Of a stretch of DNA of 64,000 nucleotides, positions 18,723 to 32,047 are shown piece by piece. The DNA comes from Halioglobus japonicus (GTDB lineage: Bacteria > Pseudomonadota > Gammaproteobacteria > Pseudomonadales > Halieaceae): positions 187,477 to 251,476 of the forward strand of contig CACSIL010000051.1 of the NCBI GenBank assembly GCA_902705825.1, given 5' to 3'. Made by a program: the position numbers and the translations under genes. A model generated the notes under the pieces. That model was given only the letters and a program-made list of their open reading frames with translations, was not told where the DNA came from and did no database searches. Each line of letters opens with the position of its first letter. Position 1 is the first letter of the stretch.

Positions 18723-19664
18723 TCAACGTGTGACTCCCGCTGAGTTGGTATCTCCCCAGCGCGCGTGTATCAACCAGACCAGGCCAAATCCCAGCAACAT
18801 CAGCCCAAGGCAAAACCCTAGCTGGGGCTCCTGACCGGAATACCCCTGAAAATCCATGGGCAGGACCGGCAGCTGCTGGGCCGGGACGAGCTCACCGTGG
18901 CTGTTTTCTGTCCAGGCCAGCACGCGCTTCCAGGGCCAGACAACAGCCAGAGAGCCAAACAGGAAGCCGGTCAGCAGCGCCATTGTCGGTTGATGAAACC
19001 GATGCAGCAGCCAGTGCAGAAGCCGCGAAAAACACAGTAACCCTGAGCCGGCGCCCAGCATAAACACTCCTACAAACACCAGATCCAGCGACTTTATCGC
19101 CACCAGAACGGTACTGTACATTCCCAGCAGCACGAGAATAAAACTGCCAGAAATGCCCGGTAATATCATCGCGCAAATTGCCACAAAGCCCGCCAGGAAC
19201 ACCCCCGGAAGGCCGATATCCAGTGCCATAACCGGTGACAGGGCAATAAACAGGGCAATTGCTGCACCGGCGAGCAGACTGAGCACCAGCGCGACTGACC
19301 AGCGCTGGACTTCACTGAGCAACACCAGCGCAGAGGCGAGAATCAAACCAAAAAAGAAGGCCCAAAGCGTTACCGGGTAATGTTCCAGCAGCCAGGAGAC
19401 AAGCTGCGCCAGCGAAAAAATACTGGTGGCAATACCGGCAAAAAGCGCCAGTAGAAACGCGCCGTTGACATGCTCCCAGGCACCGGCAATATCGAGTTTA
19501 AAAAGCTTGCCCAGCAGCGTGAGGTCGAATGCGCGAATGCTCGCCAGCAATGTGTCGTAAATACCGGTGATGAATGCCATCGTGCCACCGGAGACACCGG
19601 GGACAATATCGGCAGCCCCCATCAGCAAACCGCGCAAAAATATTCCTGCTGAAGACAGGGGCAT
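18723..19664 (-). CDS. DUF368 membrane protein, PopT-type undecaprenyl-phosphate translocase
   Basis: A polytopic inner-membrane protein of 313 residues. The start, IFLRGLLMGAADIVPGVSGG, is the DUF368 signature; a second related block, ICAMILPGISGSFILVLLG, lies mid-protein, giving an internal repeat. About eight to ten hydrophobic segments are visible. DUF368 members (PopT) were reported to return undecaprenyl phosphate across the membrane for reuse in wall and surface-glycan synthesis. The start overlaps or abuts the end of pcm and the stop is three bases from nlpD, so it is translationally packed in the pcm-nlpD operon. Its presence there, next to an amidase activator, fits a role in cell-wall recycling. 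Confidence 0.88.
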   Translation of the reverse strand: MPLSSAGIFLRGLLMGAADIVPGVSGGTMAFITGIYDTLLASIRAFDLTLLGKLFKLDIAGAWEHVNGAFLLALFAGIATSIFSLAQLVSWLLEHYPVTLWAFFFGLILASALVLLSEVQRWSVALVLSLLAGAAIALFIALSPVMALDIGLPGVFLAGFVAICAMILPGISGSFILVLLGMYSTVLVAIKSLDLVFVGVFMLGAGSGLLCFSRLLHWLLHRFHQPTMALLTGFLFGSLAVVWPWKRVLAWTENSHGELVPAQQLPVLPMDFQGYSGQEPQLGFCLGLMLLGFGLVWLIHARWGDTNSAGVTR

Positions 19665-20296
19665 TACTTTGTTTTCCCAGGGAGCAGGGGCACGAAGAAA
19701 ACATCCTCGATGATTTCAGTTTCGTAGCCCTCGTGGGTGCGCGTTATCACCTGCAGATGCTGCCGCTCTTTTCCCACCGGAATAACCAACCGCCCGCCTG
19801 TCGCCAACTGTGACAACAGGTCTTCGGGAATGCGTTCCGGCGCGGCGGTCACAACGATACCGTCATAGGGCCCGCACTCCTCCCAACCCATGCCGCCGTC
19901 CGCATGATTCATTTGTACGTTGCGCAGTTTGAGCTGACGCATACGCTGGCGCGCCTTCTGCTGCAAGGCCTTGATACGCTCCACGCTGTAAACGTCAGTT
20001 ACCAATTGCGCCAGTATCGCAGTCTGATAACCGGAGCCGGTGCCAATCTCGAGCACGCGCGAGCGCGGCCCTTCGGCCAGCAACAGTTCCGTCATTCGCG
20101 CCACCACATAGGGTTGCGACAAGGTCTGCTGAAACCCTATGGGCAGGGCTACATCCTCATACGCGCGGTGCGCCATTGCCTCATCGAGAAACAAGTGACG
20201 CGGGGTAACGCGCATGACATCCAACACGGCTGCATCCTTGATGCCTTGCTCGACCAATCGCTGCACCAGACGCTCCCGGGTGCGCTGGGAAGTCAT
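19664..20296 (-). CDS. pcm: Protein-L-isoaspartate O-methyltransferase
   Basis: A repair enzyme that methylates isoaspartyl residues in damaged proteins using SAM. I chose the ATG at 20296, giving [14 protein letters not shown], which is the start typical of the Pseudomonas-type protein; a GTG at 20326 or an ATG at 20374 would overlap truD. The SAM motif is [18 protein letters not shown], and post-I elements are [11 protein letters not shown] and [22 protein letters not shown] and [17 protein letters not shown] are conserved substrate-site segments. In many relatives surE lies between truD and pcm; here the gap is only 16 bases and surE is missing. Confidence 0.95.
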   Translation of the reverse strand: MTSQRTRERLVQRLVEQGIKDAAVLDVMRVTPRHLFLDEAMAHRAYEDVALPIGFQQTLSQPYVVARMTELLLAEGPRSRVLEIGTGSGYQTAILAQLVTDVYSVERIKALQQKARQRMRQLKLRNVQMNHADGGMGWEECGPYDGIVVTAAPERIPEDLLSQLATGGRLVIPVGKERQHLQVITRTHEGYETEIIEDVFFVPLLPGKTK

Positions 20297-20312
20297 CCCT
20301 ATCCCGTGAAGG

Positions 20313-21371
20313 TCAATCCTGTTCACTACTGATACCACTGTGTGTATATCCTTCTTTGTACTGCACGAACTCACTCAGCAGCGCTGTGGCATAACTGCCA
20401 GCACCGAGGGAAAAGTCCAGTTGCAGCGTGTCATCATCACAAAACTGCCAACAAAAGTCATCCGCCAGCAACCGCGTTGGCCGCCAGGCCAGCTCCAGTC
20501 CGGAGGCCTCCAGAAACGCACATATCTCGCGGCACTCAGCCAGACTGGCAGCCTCAGGCGTGCCAGACATGGCGTCGAAATCAGCCTGCCCCCGCCCCCA
20601 CAACGGCAGACCCGGATGGATATCGCCACCGGCTGCGCGTGTTCGGATATCGTCGGTCACCTCTGCACAGCGGAAATGACTCCGCGTGCCCTGCAACACG
20701 CAAACATCGCCCGGCAGGACCTGGTTCCAATCACCCTGCTCTACCCGCAGGGCGAGCATGCGGTTGAACACATAGGCGCGCAGCGCCGAGAAATAGAGGC
20801 TGCGCTTGGTTCTTGAAATCCGCCGCCCGCCACGCATCCAGCGCTGGGCCTGTTCCAACGTTGAGCCATTGCGACCAAACCGCTGTTCGCCAAAATAATT
20901 GGGGACACCGGCAGCTCGCAATGCCTGCAGGCGCTGCTCTACTGCGGCCGGCTCTGCATTCAGCTCTCGCAGTACCAGCGTGAAGTGATTGGCGCGATGC
21001 ACACCGCGCCTGAGTTTGCGCGCATGGCGACCCACCGCCAACACCTGTACATCACCTTCGCGCTCCAGCATCCGCCAGTCCGGTTCCTGACGTCCCGCCA
21101 TGCCCACACTCAGCCATTGCCGAGTTACCGCATTGCGATCTTTCAGACCGCAGTACCCAATATCCTTCAGCGGCACTGAGCTGAGCGTAGACACTCGCTG
21201 CAGCAAATCTAAAGTGTTCAGCTGCCGCTTCTGAAGGTGCAGGAAACAGTGCTCACCCTCTCCCGACACCTCAAAACCCAATTGCTCACTGACCTGAAAA
21301 TCTTCGGGACAACAGCGAATCGAGGCGCTACCGCAAGGCTCACCCCAGACCCGAGGCCACGATTCCCTCAT
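20313..21371 (-). CDS. truD: tRNA pseudouridine(13) synthase TruD
   Basis: Makes pseudouridine at position 13 of tRNA-Glu. The 352-residue length is normal. The catalytic Asp is in [15 protein letters not shown] near residue 80, and [12 protein letters not shown], near residue 155, is another family block. The TruD insert and the C-terminal segment that closes the core are present. The start ATG at 21371 overlaps the end of ispF by four bases (ATGA), indicating translational coupling. Confidence 0.96.
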   Translation of the reverse strand: MRESWPRVWGEPCGSASIRCCPEDFQVSEQLGFEVSGEGEHCFLHLQKRQLNTLDLLQRVSTLSSVPLKDIGYCGLKDRNAVTRQWLSVGMAGRQEPDWRMLEREGDVQVLAVGRHARKLRRGVHRANHFTLVLRELNAEPAAVEQRLQALRAAGVPNYFGEQRFGRNGSTLEQAQRWMRGGRRISRTKRSLYFSALRAYVFNRMLALRVEQGDWNQVLPGDVCVLQGTRSHFRCAEVTDDIRTRAAGGDIHPGLPLWGRGQADFDAMSGTPEAASLAECREICAFLEASGLELAWRPTRLLADDFCWQFCDDDTLQLDFSLGAGSYATALLSEFVQYKEGYTHSGISSEQD

Positions 21372-21847
21372 GGCTGTGCGATCTGCAACAGCACCACTGC
21401 GTGGGCAGCGATTCCCTCTTTGCGACCGGCAAAACCCAGCGTTTCCGTGGTTGTAGCCTTTATATTTACCTGACCCACGGTAGCGCCCATATCGGCGGAC
21501 AGATTTTGCCGCATCCCGGCAATGTGCGCCGCCATACGCGGCGCCTCAGCGATCAACGTGGCATCGAGGTTTCCCAGTTCCCAACCCGCACTTACCACAA
21601 TCTGCATAACACGGCGCAGCAGCTTGCGGCTGTCGATCCCGGCATTGGCGGGGTCTGTATCGGGGAAATGTCGCCCGATATCCCCTTCACCCAGCGCGCC
21701 CAACAACGCATCACATACGGCATGAATGAGTACATCGCCATCGGAATGTGCCACCAGAGCGCGATCGTGGGGAATACTGACGCCACCCAAAACGACTGCG
21801 TTGCCAGGGCCAAAACGGTGTACATCATACCCGTGCCCTATTCGCAT
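21368..21847 (-). CDS. ispF: 2-C-methyl-D-erythritol 2,4-cyclodiphosphate synthase
   Basis: IspF catalyses the cyclisation step of the MEP isoprenoid pathway. The 159-residue length is typical. The zinc ligands are in GYDVHRF (Asp and His) and in the His of [29 protein letters not shown] is the conserved substrate loop. [17 protein letters not shown] near the C-terminus is the CMP-binding segment. It follows ispD with a 25-base gap in the same operon. Confidence 0.97.
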   Translation of the reverse strand: MRIGHGYDVHRFGPGNAVVLGGVSIPHDRALVAHSDGDVLIHAVCDALLGALGEGDIGRHFPDTDPANAGIDSRKLLRRVMQIVVSAGWELGNLDATLIAEAPRMAAHIAGMRQNLSADMGATVGQVNIKATTTETLGFAGRKEGIAAHAVVLLQIAQP

Positions 21848-21872
21848 TCTGGCGCGCCCCCGGCGATGTCGC

Positions 21873-22607
21873 TCATTGACTTACTCCTGCGGAGGACGCC
21901 TGCAGATACCAGGCCGCCAGCGGCAAATCTGCAGGCACTGTTACCTTGAGGTTGCCGGCATGCCCGGCTACCAGTTGCACCGGATACCCGGCCAACTCCA
22001 TCGCCGATGCCTCATCGGTTACCACCAAAGCCTGCTCCTGTGCCTCGCGCAGTGCTCGACGCAGTTCATCGATGCGAAACATTTGTGGCGTCTGCGCCCG
22101 CCACAGGGTCGTCCTGTCCAGGGTGCGCTCTACCAGAGCATCAACAGACGCTTGTTTAACGGTGTCCACGATGGGTTCGGCCAGTATACCGCCGGTATCC
22201 CGAGCGATGACTGACTCGATAAGTTGCTCAATATCTGTCGATCGCAGGCAGGGGCGCGCCGCATCATGCACCAGTACCCAATCCTGCGGGGCCGCCTGTT
22301 CAGACAGGGCATCCAGCCCCGCCAGTACGGAATCACTGCGCTGCTCGCCGCCCACTGTAGTCTGTACCCGGGCGTCCCGGAAAACGGCTAACTCCCGCGC
22401 TCTTGCATCCTGTGGATGCAGCGCCACCACAACTGACGTGATGCGGGTGCAATCGAGCAGTGCCTGCAAACTGTGTTCCAGTAGCGTGGCACCGGCAAGC
22501 TGCATATATTGTTTGGGGAGTTCAGCGCCCATGCGGGAACCCGTCCCCGCAGCGGGCAGCACAGCCCAGCACCGTGATTCCTGCAGCGCCGAGACAGCTG
22601 TGCTCAC
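21873..22607 (-). CDS. ispD: 2-C-methyl-D-erythritol 4-phosphate cytidylyltransferase
   Basis: IspD couples MEP to CTP in isoprenoid synthesis. The nucleotide-binding loop is [18 protein letters not shown] near residues 17-34. [12 protein letters not shown] and [11 protein letters not shown] are the other signature blocks, and the Lys and Arg needed for catalysis are in the first block. The 244 residues include a short N-terminal tail before the loop. The start overlaps ftsB by four bases. Confidence 0.96.
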   Translation of the reverse strand: MSTAVSALQESRCWAVLPAAGTGSRMGAELPKQYMQLAGATLLEHSLQALLDCTRITSVVVALHPQDARARELAVFRDARVQTTVGGEQRSDSVLAGLDALSEQAAPQDWVLVHDAARPCLRSTDIEQLIESVIARDTGGILAEPIVDTVKQASVDALVERTLDRTTLWRAQTPQMFRIDELRRALREAQEQALVVTDEASAMELAGYPVQLVAGHAGNLKVTVPADLPLAAWYLQASSAGVSQ

Positions 22608-22903
22608 TGCGCCTCGTCCGATGCGGATTCTGGCGTCTCCACGATCTGGTAGAACATTTCTCCCTCTCGCACCAGACCCAGTTGTTCGCGGGCGCGCTGC
22701 TCCACACCTTTTTTGCCTGTCTGGAGCTCTAGCACCTCACGCTCCAGTACCGCATTGCGCGCCTGCAGTTCCTCGTTGATACGCGTCTGTTCCTCAACCT
22801 GAATCTGCAGACGGTGTCGCTCAGCGAAACTCCCTTCAGCAAACCACAGGCGATACTGCATCACACCCAGCAGTAACAGCAATGTCAGCAACAGCCAGCG
22901 CAA
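22604..22903 (-). CDS. ftsB: Cell division protein FtsB
   Basis: A small bitopic division protein that works with FtsL and FtsQ at the septum. One N-terminal membrane segment, WLLLTLLLLLGVMQYRLWF, is followed by a periplasmic coiled coil (QVEEQTRINEELQARN and onward). EREVLELQTGKKGVEQRAR and LGLVREGEMFY form the conserved C-terminal half. It is 99 residues, as expected. It lies between ispD and eno, the standard gammaproteobacterial position. Confidence 0.95.
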   Translation of the reverse strand: MRWLLLTLLLLLGVMQYRLWFAEGSFAERHRLQIQVEEQTRINEELQARNAVLEREVLELQTGKKGVEQRAREQLGLVREGEMFYQIVETPESASDEAQ

Positions 22904-22914
22904 ACGTCAGTCCT

Positions 22915-26740
<3,826 letters not shown>

Positions 26741-26849
26741 TTAGTGCCGGACATACAGGCCCTGCTTCCGGAGCTCTCTGGGAGTTTTATCTACCGGTGC
26801 TGGTCCTGCAAAAGATGGGCAGTTAGGCTACCAGAAAGGGCGTGCGAGC

Positions 26850-28196
26850 TCAATCAGAACTGGCACCTACAGGCCGTTTCCATCGGAAAGCCCAAAGTGG
26901 CTCGCCTGCGGCGACCTCGGCCTGCCATCGGCTGGATTCACAGCGCGTCAAATCACCCACTGCGAGCAGCTCGTCGCCCAGATAGACCAGTGGCACGCGG
27001 CTTCTCCACCAGGGCGGCACCTGCCATTCCTGCATCAGGGCCTTCAGACTGCGGCTGCCGGCGCGCCCGGGCAGACGGCAGCGCTCCCCGCCCGCGCGCC
27101 AGCGCACCGACAGCCGCTCGCCGGGCACTAAGTGCAGTGCATCGGCCGATTGCCGCTCCAGGCTCAGTGTGCCCACACCGGCTATGTGACAGCTCTCGCC
27201 GGGAGCCAGGTCAATGACCTCTCCCGCCGCAGGGGCAACAGAACCGGGCTCCAGATATACCGTGTCGCGGTAGCGCCGCAGGGCATAGGACCCGCAATCC
27301 AGACGCGGGCTGCCATCGGCCGGCGCCACCCGCAACTGACGTAAAAACTCCTGCAGGGCAAGCCGGTCGGGCGCCTGAGCCCCCTGCCCCGATAGCCAGG
27401 CCCGCAATCGCGCTGCGGCCACTTCCGCTGCCGGGTCCAGCAACATGGAAACGTGCACCCCAGGATCCCCCATCACGCTGTGTACGGTTTCCGGCACGCC
27501 CGCTGCGGTGGCCACGGCCTCAGAGGCACTCGCCAGATGGGCCATGGCACGCGCAACCTGGTTGCGGTACGAGGGCCATCGCGCACTCAGCACAGGCAGC
27601 AGTTCGGCGCGCAAATAATTGCGATCCATAGCCGTGTCCTGATTGGAGGGGTCCTCGACAAACGCCAGGTCGTGGTGCTGGGCATAGCGCTCCAGTTCAG
27701 CCCGCGCAAAATCCAGCAGGGGGCGCACCAGCTCAGCACCACCCAGATTCCGCTGGCGCGGCATGCCGGCGAGCCCCTCCACCCCGGCACCGCGCATCAG
27801 GCGCAGGAAAAACGTCTCTATCTGATCGTCGAGGTGATGCCCCATGAACAGCACGGCACCCTCCGGCAATTGTTCCTCAAAAGCGCGGTACCTCGCATCC
27901 CGTGCCGCCGCCTCCAGACTGCCCCGGGGCGCAACCTGAACGGCACAGGTAACACAGGGAACCTGCCATGCAAGGCACTGCGTCTCGCAGTGCTGTTGCC
28001 AGCTATTGGCCGCTGCCTGCAAGCCGTGATTAACATGAATCGCGCGCAGTGGCGGCGATGTCGGGTTGGCAGCGCACCAGCGCTGTAGTAAGTGAAGCAG
28101 AACGGTTGAATCCAGACCGCCGCTATAGGCTACATACCAGTGCGGGGCAGCAAGTAGCTCGTTTAACGACGTGTCCAGATCAGTATAGTGGAGCAA
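26850..28196 (-). CDS. tilS: tRNA(Ile)-lysidine synthase TilS
   Basis: Adds lysine to cytidine 34 of the AUA-reading tRNA-Ile using ATP. The PP-loop is AYSGGLDSTVLLHLL near residues 23-37. VNHGLQAAANSWQQHC and the GHHLDDQIETFFLRLMRG block are family hallmarks. The substrate-binding middle and the C-terminal TilS domain (LPGRAGSRSLKALMQEWQVPPWWR) are present. The 448 residues match the usual gammaproteobacterial form. It is six bases from the end of accA. Confidence 0.96.
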   Translation of the reverse strand: MLHYTDLDTSLNELLAAPHWYVAYSGGLDSTVLLHLLQRWCAANPTSPPLRAIHVNHGLQAAANSWQQHCETQCLAWQVPCVTCAVQVAPRGSLEAAARDARYRAFEEQLPEGAVLFMGHHLDDQIETFFLRLMRGAGVEGLAGMPRQRNLGGAELVRPLLDFARAELERYAQHHDLAFVEDPSNQDTAMDRNYLRAELLPVLSARWPSYRNQVARAMAHLASASEAVATAAGVPETVHSVMGDPGVHVSMLLDPAAEVAAARLRAWLSGQGAQAPDRLALQEFLRQLRVAPADGSPRLDCGSYALRRYRDTVYLEPGSVAPAAGEVIDLAPGESCHIAGVGTLSLERQSADALHLVPGERLSVRWRAGGERCRLPGRAGSRSLKALMQEWQVPPWWRSRVPLVYLGDELLAVGDLTRCESSRWQAEVAAGEPLWAFRWKRPVGASSD

Positions 28197-28202
28197 CCCG
28201 GC

Positions 28203-29150
28203 CTAATTCCCGTAGGACATAAGCCGTTGATAGCGCTTGGAGAGCAAATCTTCCAGCGGCAACCCCTGCAAAAGCCCCAGCTGGGTGACGATATGCTCGC
28301 GGATGCGCTCTGCCATCAGGCCCACATCGCGGTGAGCACCGCCGAGGGGCTCCGGGATCGTAGCGTCGACTATTCCCAGGTCCTGCAGGTTTTTCGAGGT
28401 GACACCCATCGCCTCTGCGGCATCGGGGGCGTGCGCGGTATCCTTCCAGATAATATTGGCGCAGCCCTCGGGGGAAATCACAAAATAGGTAGAATACTGC
28501 AGCATGGCGAGGTGATCGCCCACCCCGATACCCAGTGCACCGCCGGAACTGCCCTCGCCGATCACGATACAGACAATAGGTGTCGCCAGCCGCGACATCA
28601 CTGCCAGGTTCTGGGCGATGGACTCGCTGATACCGCGCTCCTCGGAATCTATACCCGGATAGGCCCCCGGCGTGTCTATCAGCGTCACTACCGGCATCCG
28701 GTAGCGCTCAGCCATTTCCATCAGGCGCAGCGCTTTGCGGTAGCCCTCGGGCTTGGGCATGCCAAAATTGCGCAACACCTTGTCCTTCACAGCCCGGCCC
28801 TTCTCCTGCCCAATCACCATCACTGGCTGGCCATCAATGCGAGCCACACCGCCGACGATAGCTTTGTCATCGCCAAAGTGGCGATCACCGTGCAGTTCAT
28901 CGAACTCGGTAAATACCAGGGGAATGTAATCGAGGGAGTATGGACGCCTGGGATGGCGCGCCACTTTGACGATATCCCAGCTGCTGAGATTGGAGTAGAT
29001 TTTCTCTGTGAGCTTGGTGCTCTTGGCCCGTAACGTCTCAATCTCCGAACTGATATTGATCTCGTTATCAGAGCCGACCAGCCGCAACTCCTCGATTTTG
29101 ACTTCCAGCTCGGCGATAGGCTGTTCAAAGTCCAGGTAATTGGGATTCAT
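28203..29150 (-). CDS. accA: Acetyl-CoA carboxylase carboxyltransferase, alpha subunit
   Basis: With AccD it forms the carboxyltransferase that makes malonyl-CoA for fatty-acid synthesis. The 315 residues open [20 protein letters not shown], the standard start. Core blocks are [45 protein letters not shown] and [18 protein letters not shown]. The last includes the oxyanion-hole glycines, and [15 protein letters not shown] follows. No anomaly is seen. Confidence 0.98.
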   Translation of the reverse strand: MNPNYLDFEQPIAELEVKIEELRLVGSDNEINISSEIETLRAKSTKLTEKIYSNLSSWDIVKVARHPRRPYSLDYIPLVFTEFDELHGDRHFGDDKAIVGGVARIDGQPVMVIGQEKGRAVKDKVLRNFGMPKPEGYRKALRLMEMAERYRMPVVTLIDTPGAYPGIDSEERGISESIAQNLAVMSRLATPIVCIVIGEGSSGGALGIGVGDHLAMLQYSTYFVISPEGCANIIWKDTAHAPDAAEAMGVTSKNLQDLGIVDATIPEPLGGAHRDVGLMAERIREHIVTQLGLLQGLPLEDLLSKRYQRLMSYGN

Positions 29151-29256
29151 GCTCGGGTATTCTCAAAAGATTGAATTGGCGCACAGTGTACAAAATTAAT
29201 CCGCTGCAGACCAATAGTCAGAATGCAACCAAGCAGGGCCTGCCGTGGGCGCCTCC

Positions 29257-29910
29257 TCAATCGGCCAGGTAGATTCTCACGTCGCGAAACTCAGCCGACT
29301 CATCGAGATCTGGCACAGTGAAGCTGTCACAGCGCTCAATCTGCCGGTACGGCGGAAAATCGAAGTCCTTTACCCTGGAGTCGGCGATGAGCACGCGCTG
29401 GGCGCGCTGCCTGAAACGCTGTAACCAGGAGAGGTTGGCTCTGTCGTAGAGAACGTCTGCGACGATAATCAGGTCGACCGGGCCCTCTATCGCGTCGTAA
29501 TCGGACGCGACCGTCAATGTCACATCATTGAGGCTGGCATTCAGCTTGGTTGCCGTCCGCGCCATGGGGTCAATATCGCAGGCGATGACTTCAGCCGCGC
29601 CAGCTAATGCCGCTGCCACGGCGACCACGCCGCTGCCACAGCCGAAATCCAACACACGTTTTTGAGCCACCCAGTGCGGGTTGGACAACAGAAAATCGGC
29701 CAGCACCTGACCAGAGGCCCAGCAAAACACCCAATAGAGCGGATTATCCATCACCTGCTGTACCTGCTCGGGGTCCAGGTTACCCTGCGGATAATCACTG
29801 TTGAGCAGCCACAGCTTTATGGCCGGACAATCCGGCAAGCATGTCTGCTCCAGTCTGGCAGAGGGAATGATTCCCTGTAGATGTTGCTGTAAGCTGTGCG
29901 CCTCAATCAT
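29257..29910 (-). CDS. METTL20/ETFBKMT-like class I SAM methyltransferase
   Basis: Predicted protein methyltransferase of 217 residues. The ATG at 29910 has GGAGAAG ten bases upstream and is preferred to the longer frame. Motif I is [20 protein letters not shown], then ACDIDPMA for the SAM ribose, and [10 protein letters not shown] at motif IV. The preceding segment, W[14 protein letters not shown], closely matches the METTL20 family, which trimethylates lysines on electron-transfer flavoprotein beta in mammals and some bacteria. Ribosomal protein L11 methylase (PrmA) is a more distant alternative. It is divergent from rluA with 91 bases between starts. Confidence 0.8.
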   Translation of the reverse strand: MIEAHSLQQHLQGIIPSARLEQTCLPDCPAIKLWLLNSDYPQGNLDPEQVQQVMDNPLYWVFCWASGQVLADFLLSNPHWVAQKRVLDFGCGSGVVAVAAALAGAAEVIACDIDPMARTATKLNASLNDVTLTVASDYDAIEGPVDLIIVADVLYDRANLSWLQRFRQRAQRVLIADSRVKDFDFPPYRQIERCDSFTVPDLDESAEFRDVRIYLAD

Positions 29911-30001
29911 TTCGCGGTCTTCTCCATTGCAGAGTGGCCGCAGTATATACGCCGCGTGGATCAAAAACCGCTGTGGCGAGCCAGAGTGCAGATCATCAGT
30001 G

Positions 30002-30664
30002 ATGGAAGAACTCCCGCCTTATCTTGTACCCCACAGCACCGAAGAGATCGCGATACTGTACGAGGACAGCGATTTACTACTGGTACGTAAACCGACGCTG
30101 TTACTGAGCATTCCGGGGCGCCACCCACTCAACAAAGACTGCCTGATAACACGGCTGCAGCAGCGCTACCCAACAGCAAGTATTGTGCACCGACTTGACC
30201 TGGACACCTCCGGCATCATGGTAATCCCGCTAAACAAGCCAACCCATGCGCATATCAGTCGCCAGTTTCAGCTGCGCGAAGTACACAAAAGCTATCACGC
30301 CATTGTCTACGGCGTGATGGAAGCCGATGAGGGTGAAGTAGACCTGCCCATTACCTGCGACTGGGAACGGCGTCCTCTGCAGAAGATATGCCATGAACGC
30401 GGCCGCAACGCCCTCACACGATTCGAAGTATTATCGCGCCAGGAAGATCGCAGCCGCCTGTTGCTGAAGCCTGTCACCGGGCGTTCACACCAGTTGCGTA
30501 TTCATATGCGCGAGCTGGGCCACCCTATTCTCGGCTGTGATATGTACGCGCATGAAACAGCGCTGGCAATGGCCGATCGCCTGATGTTGCACGCCACCAC
30601 GCTGGAGTTCACCCACCCCACCACGGGACAGTGGTTGCGCGGCGAATGCCCGCCGGATTTCTAG
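30002..30664 (+). CDS. rluA: RluA-type pseudouridine synthase (23S rRNA 746 / tRNA 32)
   Basis: The 220-residue size and sequence match E. coli RluA rather than the longer RluC/RluD: no S4 domain, an N-terminal [23 protein letters not shown] and then [13 protein letters not shown]. The catalytic Asp is in HRLDLDTSG near residue 63. [19 protein letters not shown] and [14 protein letters not shown] are conserved RluA segments. The ATG at 30002 is chosen over a longer frame running back into the opposing methyltransferase gene. RluA modifies U746 of 23S rRNA and U32 of several tRNAs. Confidence 0.93.
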   Translation: MEELPPYLVPHSTEEIAILYEDSDLLLVRKPTLLLSIPGRHPLNKDCLITRLQQRYPTASIVHRLDLDTSGIMVIPLNKPTHAHISRQFQLREVHKSYHAIVYGVMEADEGEVDLPITCDWERRPLQKICHERGRNALTRFEVLSRQEDRSRLLLKPVTGRSHQLRIHMRELGHPILGCDMYAHETALAMADRLMLHATTLEFTHPTTGQWLRGECPPDF

Positions 30665-30745
30665 CGTATTAAGTTTCAATTAATATTATCGCGCTAAGGT
30701 TAGAACCGTGGCAGAGTCAGCCACGTAACTGAAAGGGAGAGTTGT
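30665..30745 (+). promoter_or_regulatory. Upstream region of the PepSY/two-component operon
   Basis: This 81-base gap has an A/T-rich stretch (TTAAGTTTCAATTAATATTAT) and then a hairpin, GTGGC-AGAGTCA-GCCAC, about 25 bases before the start. AAAGGGAGAG four bases before the ATG is a strong ribosome site. The TTTCAATTAA region could be a regulator site for the operon's own response regulator, but this is a guess. Confidence 0.35.
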
Positions 30746-31045
30746 ATGAAAAAAGTAGCCGCGGTCATACTCGCATCAGGTTTTTTCGCCAGTATCGCTA
30801 TTGCCGACGTACGCGTCGATGAAGCCGTGAAGCTGCAGCAGGATGGCAAAATCAAACCGTTCGAAACGCTGAATGAAATTGCACTTAAGGCACACCCCGG
30901 TGCAACGATTACCGACACCGAGCTCGAAGACAAATATGGCAAGTATGTCTATGAGGTCGAACTGCACGATGCCGACGGGCAGGAATGGGATGTAGAGATC
31001 GATGCCACTTCCGGTGAAATCCTGCAGACCAAACAAGACGACTAA
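30746..31045 (+). CDS. Exported PepSY-domain protein, copy A
   Basis: A 99-residue exported protein. The signal peptide is MKKVAAVILASGFFASIAIA, with cleavage before DVRVDEAV. The mature part is one PepSY domain ending in the typical GKYVYEVELHDADGQEWDVE and DATSGEILQ pattern. PepSY proteins are small periplasmic or lipid-anchored modules, some thought to inhibit peptidases or act with sensor kinases. It is the first gene of an operon with a second PepSY protein and a two-component system, suggesting an accessory sensing role. Confidence 0.88.
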   Translation: MKKVAAVILASGFFASIAIADVRVDEAVKLQQDGKIKPFETLNEIALKAHPGATITDTELEDKYGKYVYEVELHDADGQEWDVEIDATSGEILQTKQDD

Positions 31046-31067
31046 GCGAACTGCTGTCGCGACAGTC

Positions 31068-31379
31068 ATGTCGCCATACCTTGTCGCCTGCCTTGTGGGT
31101 GCCTCTCTGTGCGTTGCCGGCCCTGCTGGCAACGCCGATGAGCTCAATCAGGACGAGGTGTTGAAACTTCGCCGTTCCGGTCTGGTTGCACCGTTTCAGG
31201 ACATTGTGCAATCGATCGCCAAACGCTACGCCGATGTGCAAATACTCGAAGTGGAATTGGAAGCTGACGACGGCAAGTACATCTATGAAATAGAGATTCT
31301 CGTCGACGACGGCAGCGTGCGCGAACTGGAGATCGATGCCGTCAGCGGCACCATCCTCGAGGACGAACTGGAAGACTGA
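31068..31379 (+). CDS. Exported PepSY-domain protein, copy B
   Basis: A 103-residue protein, 22 bases after copy A. I chose the ATG at 31068 because it begins a signal peptide, [18 protein letters not shown], ahead of the mature [16 protein letters not shown]. The PepSY core is [20 protein letters not shown] and ends [17 protein letters not shown]. Compared with copy A it is more acidic at the end. Its stop overlaps the start of the response regulator gene (TGATG), so translation is coupled. Confidence 0.85.
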   Translation: MSPYLVACLVGASLCVAGPAGNADELNQDEVLKLRRSGLVAPFQDIVQSIAKRYADVQILEVELEADDGKYIYEIEILVDDGSVRELEIDAVSGTILEDELED

Positions 31380-32047
31380 TGCGGCTGCTGCTGGTTGAGG
31401 ACAATGTCGCGCTGGCCGATGAACTGGTGCCACTGCTACAGCACCACGGCTATGCCGTTGACTGGCTGGTCGATGGACGCGACGCTGCAGTGCAGGCCAG
31501 TGACAACTGCTATGACATTATCGTGCTTGACCTGGGGCTTCCCGGCCGCGATGGCATAGAAATTTTGCAGGAATGGCGCGCGTTGAAATTGACGATAGCC
31601 GTACTCGTACTCACTGCACGTGACACCTGGGCCGACCGTATAGACGGCTTAAAAGCCGGCGCAGATGACTATCTCACCAAACCCTTTCACCCCGAAGAAC
31701 TGGTACTGCGGATACAGGCACTGGTAAGGCGCACGCACAGCATGACAAACCAGCCGATGTTAGAGGTGGGCGGATTGCAGCTGGACGAAGACCGCCACTG
31801 TGTTATCAGTGGCACATCACGCATTCAGTTGACGGGCTCAGAATTTCAGTTGCTGCGATACTTTATGCTGCACGCAGGGAAACTGCTGTCGCGCTCACAC
31901 CTTGCAGAACACCTTTACGACAATGAACGAGAGCGCGACAGCAATGTCATTGAAGTTCACATCAATCGCCTGCGCGGCAAGCTTGGCCGCAGCGTGATAG
32001 AAACGCGGCGCGGCCAGGGCTACCTCTTTCGCGGCGTGTCTGCATGA
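31379..32047 (+). CDS. OmpR/PhoP-family response regulator
   Basis: A two-component regulator of 222 residues. The receiver domain starts [16 protein letters not shown], with the phospho-acceptor Asp51 in [13 protein letters not shown], the switch Thr in VLVLTARD and the conserved Lys in DDYLTKPF. The C-terminal winged helix (about residues 125-220) includes [12 protein letters not shown] and [16 protein letters not shown], with [10 protein letters not shown]. It is closest in style to PhoP, QseB or PmrA. It overlaps the kinase gene by four bases. Confidence 0.93.
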   Translation: MRLLLVEDNVALADELVPLLQHHGYAVDWLVDGRDAAVQASDNCYDIIVLDLGLPGRDGIEILQEWRALKLTIAVLVLTARDTWADRIDGLKAGADDYLTKPFHPEELVLRIQALVRRTHSMTNQPMLEVGGLQLDEDRHCVISGTSRIQLTGSEFQLLRYFMLHAGKLLSRSHLAEHLYDNERERDSNVIEVHINRLRGKLGRSVIETRRGQGYLFRGVSA

